A program made the translations under genes and the position numbers. A stretch of DNA of 14,770 bases from Deltaproteobacteria bacterium (GTDB lineage Bacteria > Desulfobacterota > DSM-4660 > Desulfatiglandales > Desulfatiglandaceae), in assembly GCA_019314425.1 (NCBI GenBank), contig JAFCZI010000015.1:1-14770 (forward strand). Direction: 5' to 3'. The notes under the pieces were generated by a model. That model was not told the DNA's origin and did not search any database. It worked only from the letters and a program-made list of their open reading frames with translations. Position 1 is the stretch's first letter. The number at the start of each line of letters is the position of its first letter. Positions 1 to 7,379 of this stretch are shown piece by piece.

Positions 1-258
1 GACAATGCCGCTTTCTGGATCGGAGAGTCATACATGGTCATGAAGCAGTATGAACAGGCCATTTTAGCTTTTAAGAAAGTGATGAAGAAATACCCGAGGG
101 GAAACAAAGTCCCCAATGCGCTTCTCAAGCAGGCGCTGGCTTTCTACAAGCTCAATGACAAAACCAGTGCCAAATTGCTGCTCAAAAAGCTCATTAAGAA
201 ATACCCCAAATCCAATGAAGCAACCATCGCCAGAAACAAGCTGAAGACGATGAAGTAA
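1..258 (+). CDS. cpoB: Tol-Pal system TPR protein CpoB/YbgF, C-terminal end (partial)
   Basis: Only the last 85 residues are present; the reading frame is open from base 1 and the 5' end lies outside the window. The visible part is two TPR-like helical repeats. It begins DNAAFWIGESYM, then QYEQAILAFKKVMKKYP, then a second unit with NALLKQALAFYKLND and KKLIKKYPKSNEA. The N-A-x-x-W-x-G-E-x-Y start and the paired K-Y-P-x-(G/S)-N turns are typical of the C-terminal TPR domain of YbgF/CpoB. That periplasmic protein works with TolA and PBP1B to couple outer-membrane constriction to septal peptidoglycan synthesis. The signal peptide and coiled coil expected at the N-terminus cannot be checked here. 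An outer-membrane assembly lipoprotein with similar TPRs (BamD type) is a less likely alternative. The gene converges on the ClC gene downstream. Confidence 0.8.
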   Translation, partial: DNAAFWIGESYMVMKQYEQAILAFKKVMKKYPRGNKVPNALLKQALAFYKLNDKTSAKLLLKKLIKKYPKSNEATIARNKLKTMK

Positions 259-261
259 AAC

Positions 262-299
262 CGGATGACGGATGGCAGAGGGCCGTCATCCGTCATCCG
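262..299. terminator. Inverted repeat between convergent genes, probable terminator
   Basis: CGGATGACGGATG (262-274) pairs perfectly with CATCCGTCATCCG (287-299), a 13-bp stem with a 12-nt loop. Each arm contains a repeated heptamer, so slipped pairings such as GGATGACGG/CCGTCATCC are also possible. Read on the minus strand the stem is followed at once by GTTTTACTT, so it suits termination of the ClC transcript best. On the plus strand the nearest T run (310-314) is 11 nt away. The ClC stop codon (286-288) and its last codons lie inside the right arm. Confidence 0.65.
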
Positions 300-2574
300 T
301 CTTCTGCTGTTTTTCGACCATAACGTCATTAAATGCCGACATCATATCTTTTCGGCTGATGACCCCCAGAAGTTTTTCGGGATCGTCGCGATCCACCACC
401 GGAAGCACCGCAAAATCACCGGACGCAATTTTGGCCAGGGCTGACAGGAGGGTTTCATCCCGGGTGACCGTAACCACATCGCGACTGGCCATATGCCCCG
501 CCGTAATGGAACGTTTCCCTTTCTTCAGCGCCTTTTTGCAGTCGGAAATAGACAGAATACCCTTGAGCCTCCCCTCATCATCCACCACGGGAAAACTGTT
601 GAAACGGCTTTCATAAATCAGCTTTTTGAGCCCTTCAAAATCCATCTGAACGTTTACCGGTTCCACGGTGGGGGTCATTGCATCGCCAACAAGAACCCCC
701 CTGAAACGGCTCATTTCGCTGTCTGAAGCCGGAACCGCGTTGCTTCTCTGCCCATCAACGGTACCGGCCTTCATTTCTTCCACCCGATTGTTGTAATACT
801 CGATCAAATCCCTGCGATCGAGCATGCCGATAAGAACCGCCGGGTCCTCGTCCCGAACCACCGGCACCCGTTGAAGATTGCGAATCGTGCATTTTTTCAT
901 AACGGCGTTTAAGTCTTCAGAGGGGGTCGTATAGATAATATCGGGATTGGCCACATCCTTCATCCGCACGAGATCCCCGATCTCCTGATCGAAGATGACG
1001 CCGCGAATATCATTAATGGAAAATATCCCCGTGAGCCTGTTTTCTTTGTCCACCACAGGATAATAGTGCTGGTGGCTTGAGCTGAAAATCTTTCTGAATT
1101 GCTGCAGGGTCATATCCTGAGGAATCAATTGGACTTTCCTGAACTTTCCGGTCAGCTCTTTGACACGGATGGCTTCAAGGATGTCCACAAAGAAATCCCC
1201 CCGGTGGGCATTGGAGTCAATTTTGTTTTTGGCCTGTTTGTCATAAATGGTCCACTTCTGGCTGATCAGATAGGCCACTGAGCACACGAGAAGGCCCGGG
1301 AGGAGCAGATGATAGGAATTGGTCATCTCACTGACAAATATGATCGTAGAGATGGGGGTATTGGAAACACCCGCGAAAAAACCCGCCATGCCCACCACCA
1401 CAAAGGCCCCCGGCTGTGTGACCACATTGGGTATGATTTCATGAAAAAATCTTCCCACGACGCCACCCAATGCGCCACCAATGACCACGGAAGGGCCAAA
1501 TACACCACCGCTACCCCCTGAGCCGATGGAAAAAGATGTGGTCAGGATTTTCCCCAATGCCAGTGCAAGAAGGAGCATTGCGGGAAGTTCATTGTCCAAC
1601 GCCATTTGTGCAAAACCGTAACCAAACGACAGGGTTTCCGGCAGAAAAAAGCCGATGGCCCCCGTCAACAGACCGCCGATGGCCGGCTTGATATGATTGG
1701 GGAGGTTAAGCTTCTTGAAAGCACCCTGAACGCCGTAAAAGGATTTCACGTACAGGAGCCCCCCCGCAGCCAGCACGACCGCCAGGACCATATAAGGCCC
1801 CAGCTCCAGGGGATTTCGGAATACAAAGGGCTGGGTTTCAAAAAGCGACCCCCATCCAAAAACAAGACAGAAGACACAATAGGCCACCACCGATGAGATG
1901 CCAGCGGGAATAATCACCTCGGATTCAAATTCGGGGTCGCGGTAAAGCACCTCGGCGGCAAACAGGGCGCCTGCCAGCGGTGCCCGGAAAATGCTTCCCA
2001 CACCGGCCCCCATACCGGCCGCCAGCATAATCCTGCGTTCCCGGTCCGAAAGCTTCAGCTTTGTCGCCAGAAAAGATCCGAACCCTGCACCGATCTGAGC
2101 AATGGGCCCCTCACGGCCACCGGATCCTCCCGAGGTCAACGTAATGGCGGAAGCAAAGGTTTTGATGATGGGAATCCTTCCGCGAATAAAGCCGCCCTTA
2201 TTGTGGTAGGAATCAATAGCCGCATCGGTCCCGTGGCCTTCGGCTTCCGGTGCAAAGGTATAGACGAGCCAGCCGCTGATAAGTCCCCCGAACACCGGCA
2301 AAAAAAGAAGTATCCATCGATTGAAAACGGTCTTTGTGGGTTCAAACAGATGCCCTTCACCCGGGGGGGCAGGAGGACGATATCCAGCCATCTGATCCAA
2401 CAGAAAATGGGACCCGATTTGGCAGAGGAATTGAAAAAGAATGGATCCCAAACCGGCAATGAGACCAATCAGGATAAAATAAAAGCCCCATTTCCCCACC
2501 GTTCTGATGGTTTGGGATTGCGCTTTTAGCGTGTTCTTATCGAACCAGAGTTTACGTTTGTTTCTATGGGCCAT
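286..2574 (-). CDS. ClC-family chloride channel/antiporter with four CBS domains
   Basis: An inner-membrane ClC-type anion transport protein of 762 residues with this start. The hydrophobic core covers about residues 25-440. It carries the selectivity-filter segments in order: GHGTD (113-117, where GSGIP is classical), GREGP with gating glutamate E155, FRAPLAGALFAAEV (about 196-209) and GSGGSGGVFGPS (351-362). A tyrosine near residue 444 is the likely equivalent of E. coli ClC Tyr445. The cytoplasmic tail holds two Bateman modules: CBS1 about 480-530, CBS2 540-597, CBS3 627-685 and CBS4 692-750. CBS pairs usually bind adenine nucleotides and gate the transporter. The frame stays open to an ATG at 2715, but that start has no ribosome site and adds 47 residues unlike the family; MAHRNKRKLW at 2574 fits better. 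The residue after the conserved glutamate in FAAEV is Val rather than the Glu that carries protons in E. coli ClC. Chloride is an assumed substrate. Confidence 0.9.
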   Translation of the reverse strand: MAHRNKRKLWFDKNTLKAQSQTIRTVGKWGFYFILIGLIAGLGSILFQFLCQIGSHFLLDQMAGYRPPAPPGEGHLFEPTKTVFNRWILLFLPVFGGLISGWLVYTFAPEAEGHGTDAAIDSYHNKGGFIRGRIPIIKTFASAITLTSGGSGGREGPIAQIGAGFGSFLATKLKLSDRERRIMLAAGMGAGVGSIFRAPLAGALFAAEVLYRDPEFESEVIIPAGISSVVAYCVFCLVFGWGSLFETQPFVFRNPLELGPYMVLAVVLAAGGLLYVKSFYGVQGAFKKLNLPNHIKPAIGGLLTGAIGFFLPETLSFGYGFAQMALDNELPAMLLLALALGKILTTSFSIGSGGSGGVFGPSVVIGGALGGVVGRFFHEIIPNVVTQPGAFVVVGMAGFFAGVSNTPISTIIFVSEMTNSYHLLLPGLLVCSVAYLISQKWTIYDKQAKNKIDSNAHRGDFFVDILEAIRVKELTGKFRKVQLIPQDMTLQQFRKIFSSSHQHYYPVVDKENRLTGIFSINDIRGVIFDQEIGDLVRMKDVANPDIIYTTPSEDLNAVMKKCTIRNLQRVPVVRDEDPAVLIGMLDRRDLIEYYNNRVEEMKAGTVDGQRSNAVPASDSEMSRFRGVLVGDAMTPTVEPVNVQMDFEGLKKLIYESRFNSFPVVDDEGRLKGILSISDCKKALKKGKRSITAGHMASRDVVTVTRDETLLSALAKIASGDFAVLPVVDRDDPEKLLGVISRKDMMSAFNDVMVEKQQKTDDG

Positions 2575-2678
2575 GCCAATTTGCTTTCTCGTAATAGGGT
2601 GGAAAATATTCTTATGTTTAAAGCCTTTATAGTGAGGCGACGGGGCTTCGTCAAGGGGTAAGTTTACCAGAAAGCCAA

Positions 2679-2708
2679 AATACAAATAGGGCAAAAAAGG
2701 TTTGTAAA
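2679..2708 (-). promoter_or_regulatory. Weak sigma70-like promoter candidate for the ClC gene
   Basis: On the minus strand TTTACA (2703-2708) is followed after 18 nt by TGTATT (2679-2684). This would place the transcript start near 2672, about 100 nt before the preferred ClC start and downstream of the upstream ATG at 2715. The -10 box matches only 4 of 6 positions. Confidence 0.25.
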
Positions 2709-2743
2709 AGTTCATTTAACATTGGTTATTAACATAATTTTTA

Positions 2744-2772
2744 TTGACTTTGAGTTTTCTCGGCATTAAAGT
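2744..2772 (+). promoter_or_regulatory. Sigma70-like promoter candidate for the HTH gene
   Basis: TTGACT (2744-2749, 5 of 6 to consensus), a 17-nt spacer, then TAAAGT (2767-2772, 4 of 6). It points at the small HTH gene and would give a leader of about 75 nt. That leader includes a short GGGC/GCCC inverted repeat near 2788-2801. Confidence 0.4.
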
Positions 2773-2852
2773 CCGAAGAAAGGGGTAATTGGGCTTTCCT
2801 GCCCTTCAAAAACCCGTTGAACCTAAAATCTCAATACCGAGGAGTTTATGTT

Positions 2853-3023
2853 ATGCCGGAAATCATGACAACCAAGGAAATCGCGAAATATTTAAAGCTA
2901 CATGAGATTACCATCTGCAAATATGCGGCCGAGGGGAAGATCCCTGCTATTCGAATCGGTAGAGTATGGAGATTCGACAAAGATGCCATCGACCGATGGA
3001 TCGGGGGGGGTCAGAAAAACTGA
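2853..3023 (+). CDS. Small excisionase-family helix-turn-helix DNA-binding protein
   Basis: A 56-residue protein that is almost entirely one winged-helix domain of the MerR-like/excisionase (HTH_17, AlpA-like) type. MTTKEIAKYLKLHEITICKYA gives the HTH helices (residues 5-25), EGKIPAIRIG the beta wing, and VWRFDKDAIDRWI the closing strand and helix. Start choice: a GGAG at 2841-2844 lies 8 nt before the ATG at 2853; an upstream ATG at 2817 in the same frame has no ribosome site. Such proteins bind DNA as recombination directionality factors or as small regulators. No integrase, att site or other mobile gene is visible nearby, so a phage role is not supported and the target is unknown. It stands alone between two minus-strand genes with its own promoter candidate. 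Confidence 0.85.
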   Translation: MPEIMTTKEIAKYLKLHEITICKYAAEGKIPAIRIGRVWRFDKDAIDRWIGGGQKN

Positions 3024-3100
3024 TCCGCTGTTTACAATTCACCCATTAACCCGTTGACCATGATTGGACGACAGGTGGAACAGGCACACCCGCTGGGTTA

Positions 3101-4276
3101 TCACGAATACAGCAGGCTCGGCTTGGTCCACTCTCGGTAGGTTTCGAGATCCGGCAACCAGTCTCTCTCTAGGCGATACATCGCGTGCCCGGATTCCAGA
3201 CCATGCCGAAGGGGAACGCTCCCTAAAATCATGTCGATGGGTTTTTTTATGTGCTCATACTCATAGGGTGGCTCTTTCCATTCAAAATGCTCGCCATAAA
3301 GAGAAATCACGGCCTGCAACAGCGCCAACGCGGTGTAGTAGGGACGATAGGCGTGGAGGTCCAGAATGTGAATCATGAAGCCACGGCAAAGCCTGCCGGA
3401 CCACTTGTGAAATGTCGGGCGAAACAGGTAGTCTTGAAGGCGGCATCCACTGAGGGCTTCGGGATCCAGGCGTTTTCGGATGGCGGCCGGTTCAAAGTAA
3501 GGGGCGCCGAAAATTTCAAAGGGCCGGCAGGTGCCTCTCCCTTCGGAAACGTGCGTGCCTTCCCATATAACCTGCCCGGGATAAACATAAGCGGTTTCAG
3601 GAAACGGCATGTTGGGAGAAGGCATCATCCACCGGAGGCCGGTCTCACGCCAGGTCATGTGCCGGCGCCATCCGACCATGGGAATGACTTCAAGATCGCA
3701 CCCCAGCGCAAAAACCCGGTTGAACAGGTGGGCCATTTCACCCATGGTGAGACCATGCCGCATGGGCAGGGACGCAGGACCCACAAAGGAGAAAAGATCA
3801 GGCGAAAGGCGGTTTCCTTCCAGGATTTCCCCCCCCAGGGGATTGGGCCGGTCGAGGATAACGATTTTTTTCCCAAAACGCGCCGCAGCCCTCATGCAGC
3901 AAAGCATGGTGGAGGAAAAAGTATAGACCCGCGTACCCACATCCTGAAGGTCAATGATCAACGTGTCGATGAGGTCAAACATCCGGGGCTCCGGTTCCCT
4001 TGATTCGGCGTAAAGGCTGAAGACGGGAACATCCAGGGCCCCATCATGGGCATGCGGGGTTTCAACCATATTGTCCTGGTCTTCTCCCCCATAACCGTGC
4101 TGTGGTCCAAAAAGCGCCCGAAGCTGTCCGGGAAGTCGTTTGGCAAGGACATCCCGAGCGGTTTCAAGCATCCGGTTGAGTGACGCCTGATTTGAAAGAA
4201 GGCCCAGTCGCTCTCCCTTGAAGCGGGTCCACTCTCCTTCGGTTAGACGATCAAGGCCGGTAAGGACATTTTTCAT
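3101..4276 (-). CDS. DUF1343 / NamZ-like exo-beta-N-acetylmuramidase family protein (GH171)
   Basis: A 391-residue member of the DUF1343 family. Its characterised members (NamZ of Bacillus and Tannerella) release terminal N-acetylmuramic acid from peptidoglycan fragments. Family signatures seen: GLLSNQAS near residue 25, LFGPQHGYGGEDQDNM near 55-70, LIIDLQDVGTRVYTF near 105, DRPNPLGG near 140, PSPNMP near 215, and YVYPGQVIWEGTHVSEGRGTCRPFEIFGAP near 225-255. The last is the most diagnostic block. Start: ATG at 4276 is preferred over one at 4315, because a perfect TATAAT at 4321-4326 would put the transcript start at about 4313. GGGAG lies 12 nt upstream of the chosen ATG. No signal peptide is visible, suggesting a cytoplasmic muropeptide-recycling role rather than secretion. 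The usual PEHG motif reads PQHG. No amino-sugar recycling gene is adjacent. Confidence 0.88.
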   Translation of the reverse strand: MKNVLTGLDRLTEGEWTRFKGERLGLLSNQASLNRMLETARDVLAKRLPGQLRALFGPQHGYGGEDQDNMVETPHAHDGALDVPVFSLYAESREPEPRMFDLIDTLIIDLQDVGTRVYTFSSTMLCCMRAAARFGKKIVILDRPNPLGGEILEGNRLSPDLFSFVGPASLPMRHGLTMGEMAHLFNRVFALGCDLEVIPMVGWRRHMTWRETGLRWMMPSPNMPFPETAYVYPGQVIWEGTHVSEGRGTCRPFEIFGAPYFEPAAIRKRLDPEALSGCRLQDYLFRPTFHKWSGRLCRGFMIHILDLHAYRPYYTALALLQAVISLYGEHFEWKEPPYEYEHIKKPIDMILGSVPLRHGLESGHAMYRLERDWLPDLETYREWTKPSLLYS

Positions 4277-5230
4277 ATGATAGCCATTCTCCCATTCTGC
4301 AGTATTCGGGACCATCGTAAATTATATTTGTTTTCTTTTCAAGGTCCATGCTTGTCAGGAATCGCCATGCTTCTCTGGGTTTTTTTCGCCCATGCCGCAC
4401 CGTCCCATGCCGCCGGCTTCAACTCACTTAAAGGCCGTGGTGTGGACGTTCTTTTTCCACCCACACTTGAGCAGGCCGCCAAAGAGACCGCTCAAATGAT
4501 ACCACAAATCAAGAAAGACCTTCAGAAAACATTCAACTGGCCTTTCAGCTTGAAACCCACCATCATTCTCATGGAAGATTCCCGGCGTTTCCACCGGATG
4601 ACCCAGAGTCCCCTCGTGGTGGGTTTTGCCGTACCCGGAAAAAATCTTGTGGTCATCGATTACGCCCGAATCAGAAACCCCTTAAACTTTAGAAATATCC
4701 TGAAACATGAGCTCTGCCACCTGCTCCTTCACGAACACGTGAACAATGTCCCCATTCCACGATGGTTTGACGAAGGCATTGCCCAGTGGACCAGCGATGG
4801 CGTAATGGATATTGTCCATGACCCAAAGGATGCCCTTTTGCCGAAAGCCGCCTTTTCCGATCACATCATCCCATTGGGAGCCCTGAACAAGGGATTCCCC
4901 GAAAACGCGAATGCTTTGCGTCTGGCCTATGAAGAGAGCAGAAGTTTCATTGACTACATCATCAGCACCCATGGGAAGCCGGGCTTGCTTGAAATTCTCG
5001 GGTTGATGAAAAGCGGCGTCCCCCTGCGAAAGGCCGTTATTCAGGCGCTTGGCGTCCCCCTTTACAAAATTGAAGAGGACTGGCAATCATCCCTCAAACA
5101 GAACATTGCCTGGTTTGCCCATCTGAGCTATTATTTATACGAAATCCTCTTTGCCTTTGGCGGGTTGATGGTGGTTTATGCTTTCATTAAGGTGTTGCGA
5201 AAAAAAAGAGCCTATATGGAAGAAGAGTAG
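4277..5230 (+). CDS. Membrane-anchored zinc metallopeptidase-like protein (HExxH, peptidase MA-like)
   Basis: A 317-residue protein. Residues 16-46 form a hydrophobic export signal ending in an Ala-rich site (AAPSHAAG). A gluzincin-type domain follows: HELCH at 144-148 provides two zinc-ligand histidines and the catalytic Glu145. FDEGIAQW has E166, the probable third ligand. The segment AHLSYYLYEILFAFGGLMVVYAFIKVLRKK (about 281-310) is a single transmembrane helix followed by a basic tail. The catalytic domain should therefore face the periplasm with a C-terminal inner-membrane anchor. Start is uncertain: ATG 4277 has AAGGA 10 nt upstream and supplies the basic n-region (R11, R14, K15). ATG 4367 has AGGA 6 nt upstream but would leave an uncharged signal. 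The start codon abuts the namZ start on the other strand, hinting at co-regulation. The substrate is unknown. Confidence 0.8.
   Translation: MIAILPFCSIRDHRKLYLFSFQGPCLSGIAMLLWVFFAHAAPSHAAGFNSLKGRGVDVLFPPTLEQAAKETAQMIPQIKKDLQKTFNWPFSLKPTIILMEDSRRFHRMTQSPLVVGFAVPGKNLVVIDYARIRNPLNFRNILKHELCHLLLHEHVNNVPIPRWFDEGIAQWTSDGVMDIVHDPKDALLPKAAFSDHIIPLGALNKGFPENANALRLAYEESRSFIDYIISTHGKPGLLEILGLMKSGVPLRKAVIQALGVPLYKIEEDWQSSLKQNIAWFAHLSYYLYEILFAFGGLMVVYAFIKVLRKKRAYMEEE
4321..4348 (-). promoter_or_regulatory. Sigma70-like promoter for the namZ-like gene
   Basis: On the minus strand TGGACC (4343-4348, 4 of 6 to TTGACA), a 16-nt spacer and a perfect TATAAT (4321-4326). The predicted transcript start near 4313 leaves a leader of about 37 nt before the namZ ATG at 4276. 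It overlaps the first codons of the divergent peptidase gene if that gene starts at 4277. Confidence 0.5.
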
Positions 5231-5240
5231 TACTTAAAAC

Positions 5241-5266
5241 CTAAAACTGCGGCTTTGCCGCTTTAG
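5241..5266 (+). terminator. Weak hairpin after the peptidase gene
   Basis: GCGGC (5249-5253), loop TTT, GCCGC (5257-5261). Outer CTAAA (5241-5245) can pair with TTTAG (5262-5266) across a small bulge. It starts 10 nt after the peptidase stop codon but lacks a long T tract, so it would be a weak terminator. Confidence 0.35.
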
Positions 5267-5340
5267 TATATGAAAAGGTTTAGTTGATATTTTCGGCCAG
5301 GTATGCCAAAGTCCGAAATCTTAATCTATTGTAGATATGT

Positions 5341-5351
5341 TTTCACTGAAA
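5341..5351. promoter_or_regulatory. Palindrome resembling a one-base-short parS half-site pair
   Basis: TTTCACTGAAA is a perfect odd-centred palindrome 13 nt before the reductase ATG, upstream of the parAB unit. Canonical parS has TTTCACGTGAAA at its core, so this copy lacks one central base and the flanks do not match. It overlaps the ribosome-binding region and may be coincidence. Confidence 0.2.
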
Positions 5352-5364
5352 GGAACCAACAAAC

Positions 5365-7368
5365 ATGGATTTTCCCCATTTATTTTCCCCCATCACCATC
5401 CAGGATATGGAACTGAGAAACCGGATTGTCATGACCGCCATGCATCTGGGGTATACCCCGAGGGGAGAGGTCACCGACCAGCTCGTTAATTTTTATACCG
5501 AAAGAGCCAGAGGGGGCGTCGGCCTCGCCATTGTGGGGGGATGCCCCATTGATGAATTCGGCGGCATGGCAGGCATGATTGCCCTCTATGACGATCGTTT
5601 TATCCCCGGGTTGAAGCGATTGACCGATGCGGTTAAAAGCCATGGCACTAAAATTGCTGCTCAGCTCTATCAGGCCGGGCGGTATACCCATTCGACCATG
5701 ATCGGCGGCCAAAAACCGATTTCCGCTTCCGCCGTCCGTTCCAAACTGACGGGAGAAACCCCCAGGGCGCTGGCGCTTGAGGAAATTCCCGGCGTTCAGG
5801 ACAAATTTGCTGAAAGTGCCCTGCGCGCGCAGGAAGCGGGATTTGATGCCGTTGAAGTCATGGGAAGTGCCGGATACCTCATCAGCCAGTTTCTTTCGCC
5901 CATTACCAACCTTCGTGAGGACAAATACGGGGGCTCTTTTGAAAACCGCATGCGATTCGGCATCGAAACCATTTCAAAAGTTCGAAAGGCCCTGGGCCCT
6001 GATTATCCGGTCCTGCTACGTATCGCCGGCAACGATTTCATGGAAGGGAGCAACACCAATCATGAGGCAAAACAATTCGCGGCGGAAGCGGAAAAGGCAG
6101 GCATTGATCTTTTTAATGTCACGGGCGGCTGGCATGAAACGCGTGTTCCCCAGCTCACCATGGGCGTCCCCAGAAAAGCCTATGTTTACCTGGCCAGAGG
6201 AATCCGCTCCGCTGTATCGGTGCCGGTCATTTCCAGCAACCGCATCAATGATCCCAAGGCGGCCGAAGAGGTCCTTCGAAGCGGCGGCGCAGACCTTGTG
6301 ACCATGGCCAGAGGGCTTCTGGCAGACCCCGATTTGCCCAACAAGGCCCGCGCTGGAAAATCCCGTCTCATCTACCATTGTGTGGCGTGTAACCAGGGGT
6401 GTTTTGACTCCATTTTTCAGGGGCGTCCCGCCACCTGCATGGTAAACCCGCAGGCCGGTCGAGAGGCTGAACTGCAGATAAAACCCGCACCAAAATCCCG
6501 TAAAATACTCGTTGTCGGCGGGGGGGCGGCCGGTATGACCCTGGCGTGTACCGCCAAAGACCGGGGGCACCATGTGATTCTCATAGAGAAAAGCGATAAG
6601 CTGGGGGGCCAAATTCTTTTAAACCATTTAATCCCCGGACGCGGGGAGCTGGAGACAGCCGCCATCGACCTGATCCACAATCTTCAGGACAAGGGCGTGG
6701 AGACAGTGATGGAAAAAGAGGTTACGCTGGCGGTGGTGGATCAACTGGCGCCGGATGTGGTGGTAGTGGCCGCCGGTGCGCAACCGATAAAACCGAAAAT
6801 CAAGGGCGTCAATGGGGACAATGTGATTCAGGCATGGGAACTGCTTGAAAAAAATGCGGAAACAGGGGAAAAAGTGGTGGTTCTCGGCGGAAATGCCGTG
6901 GGCCTTGAAGCCGCCCTGTTTCTGGCAAACCAGGGGACCCTGTCTCCCGAAGTGCTTCACTTTCTCATGGTAAATCGCGCCGAAACACCTGAAACATTGA
7001 CAACCTTGCTCGACCGGGGAAGCAAGCAGGTCACGGTGGTTGAAATGACCAAAAAAGCAGGCGCCGATGTGGGGCTGACCACCAAATGGACCCTTATCGG
7101 GGAATTGAAGCGTCTCGGCGTGAAAATTATAACGCAAACCGAAGCGGTGGGGATAACACCGAAAGGCCTTCAGGTGAAAGATGAACAGGGCTCCGGATTT
7201 ATCGCTGCGGATACGGTCGTGCTCGCCGCAGGGTCAAAGGCGGAAAATGGCCTGGTGAAGGCCTTGGAGGGACGGGTGCCTGAAATCCATGTTATCGGAG
7301 ACGCTAAGAAGCCGCGAAACGTTCTGGCGGCCATTCGTGAAGGGTTTCAACTAGGGTTAACGCTCTAA
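5365..7368 (+). CDS. NADH:flavin oxidoreductase, 2,4-dienoyl-CoA reductase (FadH) / 2-enoate reductase family
   Basis: A 667-residue multi-domain reductase that would pass NAD(P)H electrons through FAD and a 4Fe-4S cluster to FMN, to reduce an alpha,beta-unsaturated acid or acyl-CoA. The old-yellow-enzyme barrel covers about 1-335, with MGSAGYLISQFLSP (Y171) and GGWHETRVP (H257). These sit a constant five residues after Tyr166 and His252 of E. coli FadH. The cluster motif is C339-x2-C342-x3-C346-x11-C358. The FAD-binding GGGAAG lies near 384, and a second dinucleotide motif LGGNAVGLEA near 508. The roughly 30-residue segment PEVLHFLMVNRAETPETL (about 530-550) resembles clostridial 2-enoate/cinnamate reductases more than FadH, so the substrate class is open. 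AGGA at 5351 lies 10 nt before the ATG. parA follows after 11 nt, so it probably heads the parAB transcription unit. Confidence 0.9.
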   Translation: MDFPHLFSPITIQDMELRNRIVMTAMHLGYTPRGEVTDQLVNFYTERARGGVGLAIVGGCPIDEFGGMAGMIALYDDRFIPGLKRLTDAVKSHGTKIAAQLYQAGRYTHSTMIGGQKPISASAVRSKLTGETPRALALEEIPGVQDKFAESALRAQEAGFDAVEVMGSAGYLISQFLSPITNLREDKYGGSFENRMRFGIETISKVRKALGPDYPVLLRIAGNDFMEGSNTNHEAKQFAAEAEKAGIDLFNVTGGWHETRVPQLTMGVPRKAYVYLARGIRSAVSVPVISSNRINDPKAAEEVLRSGGADLVTMARGLLADPDLPNKARAGKSRLIYHCVACNQGCFDSIFQGRPATCMVNPQAGREAELQIKPAPKSRKILVVGGGAAGMTLACTAKDRGHHVILIEKSDKLGGQILLNHLIPGRGELETAAIDLIHNLQDKGVETVMEKEVTLAVVDQLAPDVVVVAAGAQPIKPKIKGVNGDNVIQAWELLEKNAETGEKVVVLGGNAVGLEAALFLANQGTLSPEVLHFLMVNRAETPETLTTLLDRGSKQVTVVEMTKKAGADVGLTTKWTLIGELKRLGVKIITQTEAVGITPKGLQVKDEQGSGFIAADTVVLAAGSKAENGLVKALEGRVPEIHVIGDAKKPRNVLAAIREGFQLGLTL

Positions 7369-7379
7369 GGGTTAAAATT

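Noticed and set aside
1743..1758. TTTCACGT inside the ClC gene as a parS candidate
   Set aside because: The right arm GAAACA is not present; about 10 of 16 positions match.
2575..2715. Extra 47 N-terminal codons of the ClC frame
   Set aside because: No ribosome site at the upstream ATG, residues unlike the family, and a promoter candidate lies inside this stretch.
2768..2777. AAAGTCCGAA found both upstream of the HTH gene and at 5308-5317 upstream of the reductase
   Set aside because: A shared 10-mer is expected many times by chance in a window of this size.
4731..4746. CACGTGAA inside the peptidase gene as a parS candidate
   Set aside because: Only about 9 of 16 positions match parS and the left arm is absent.
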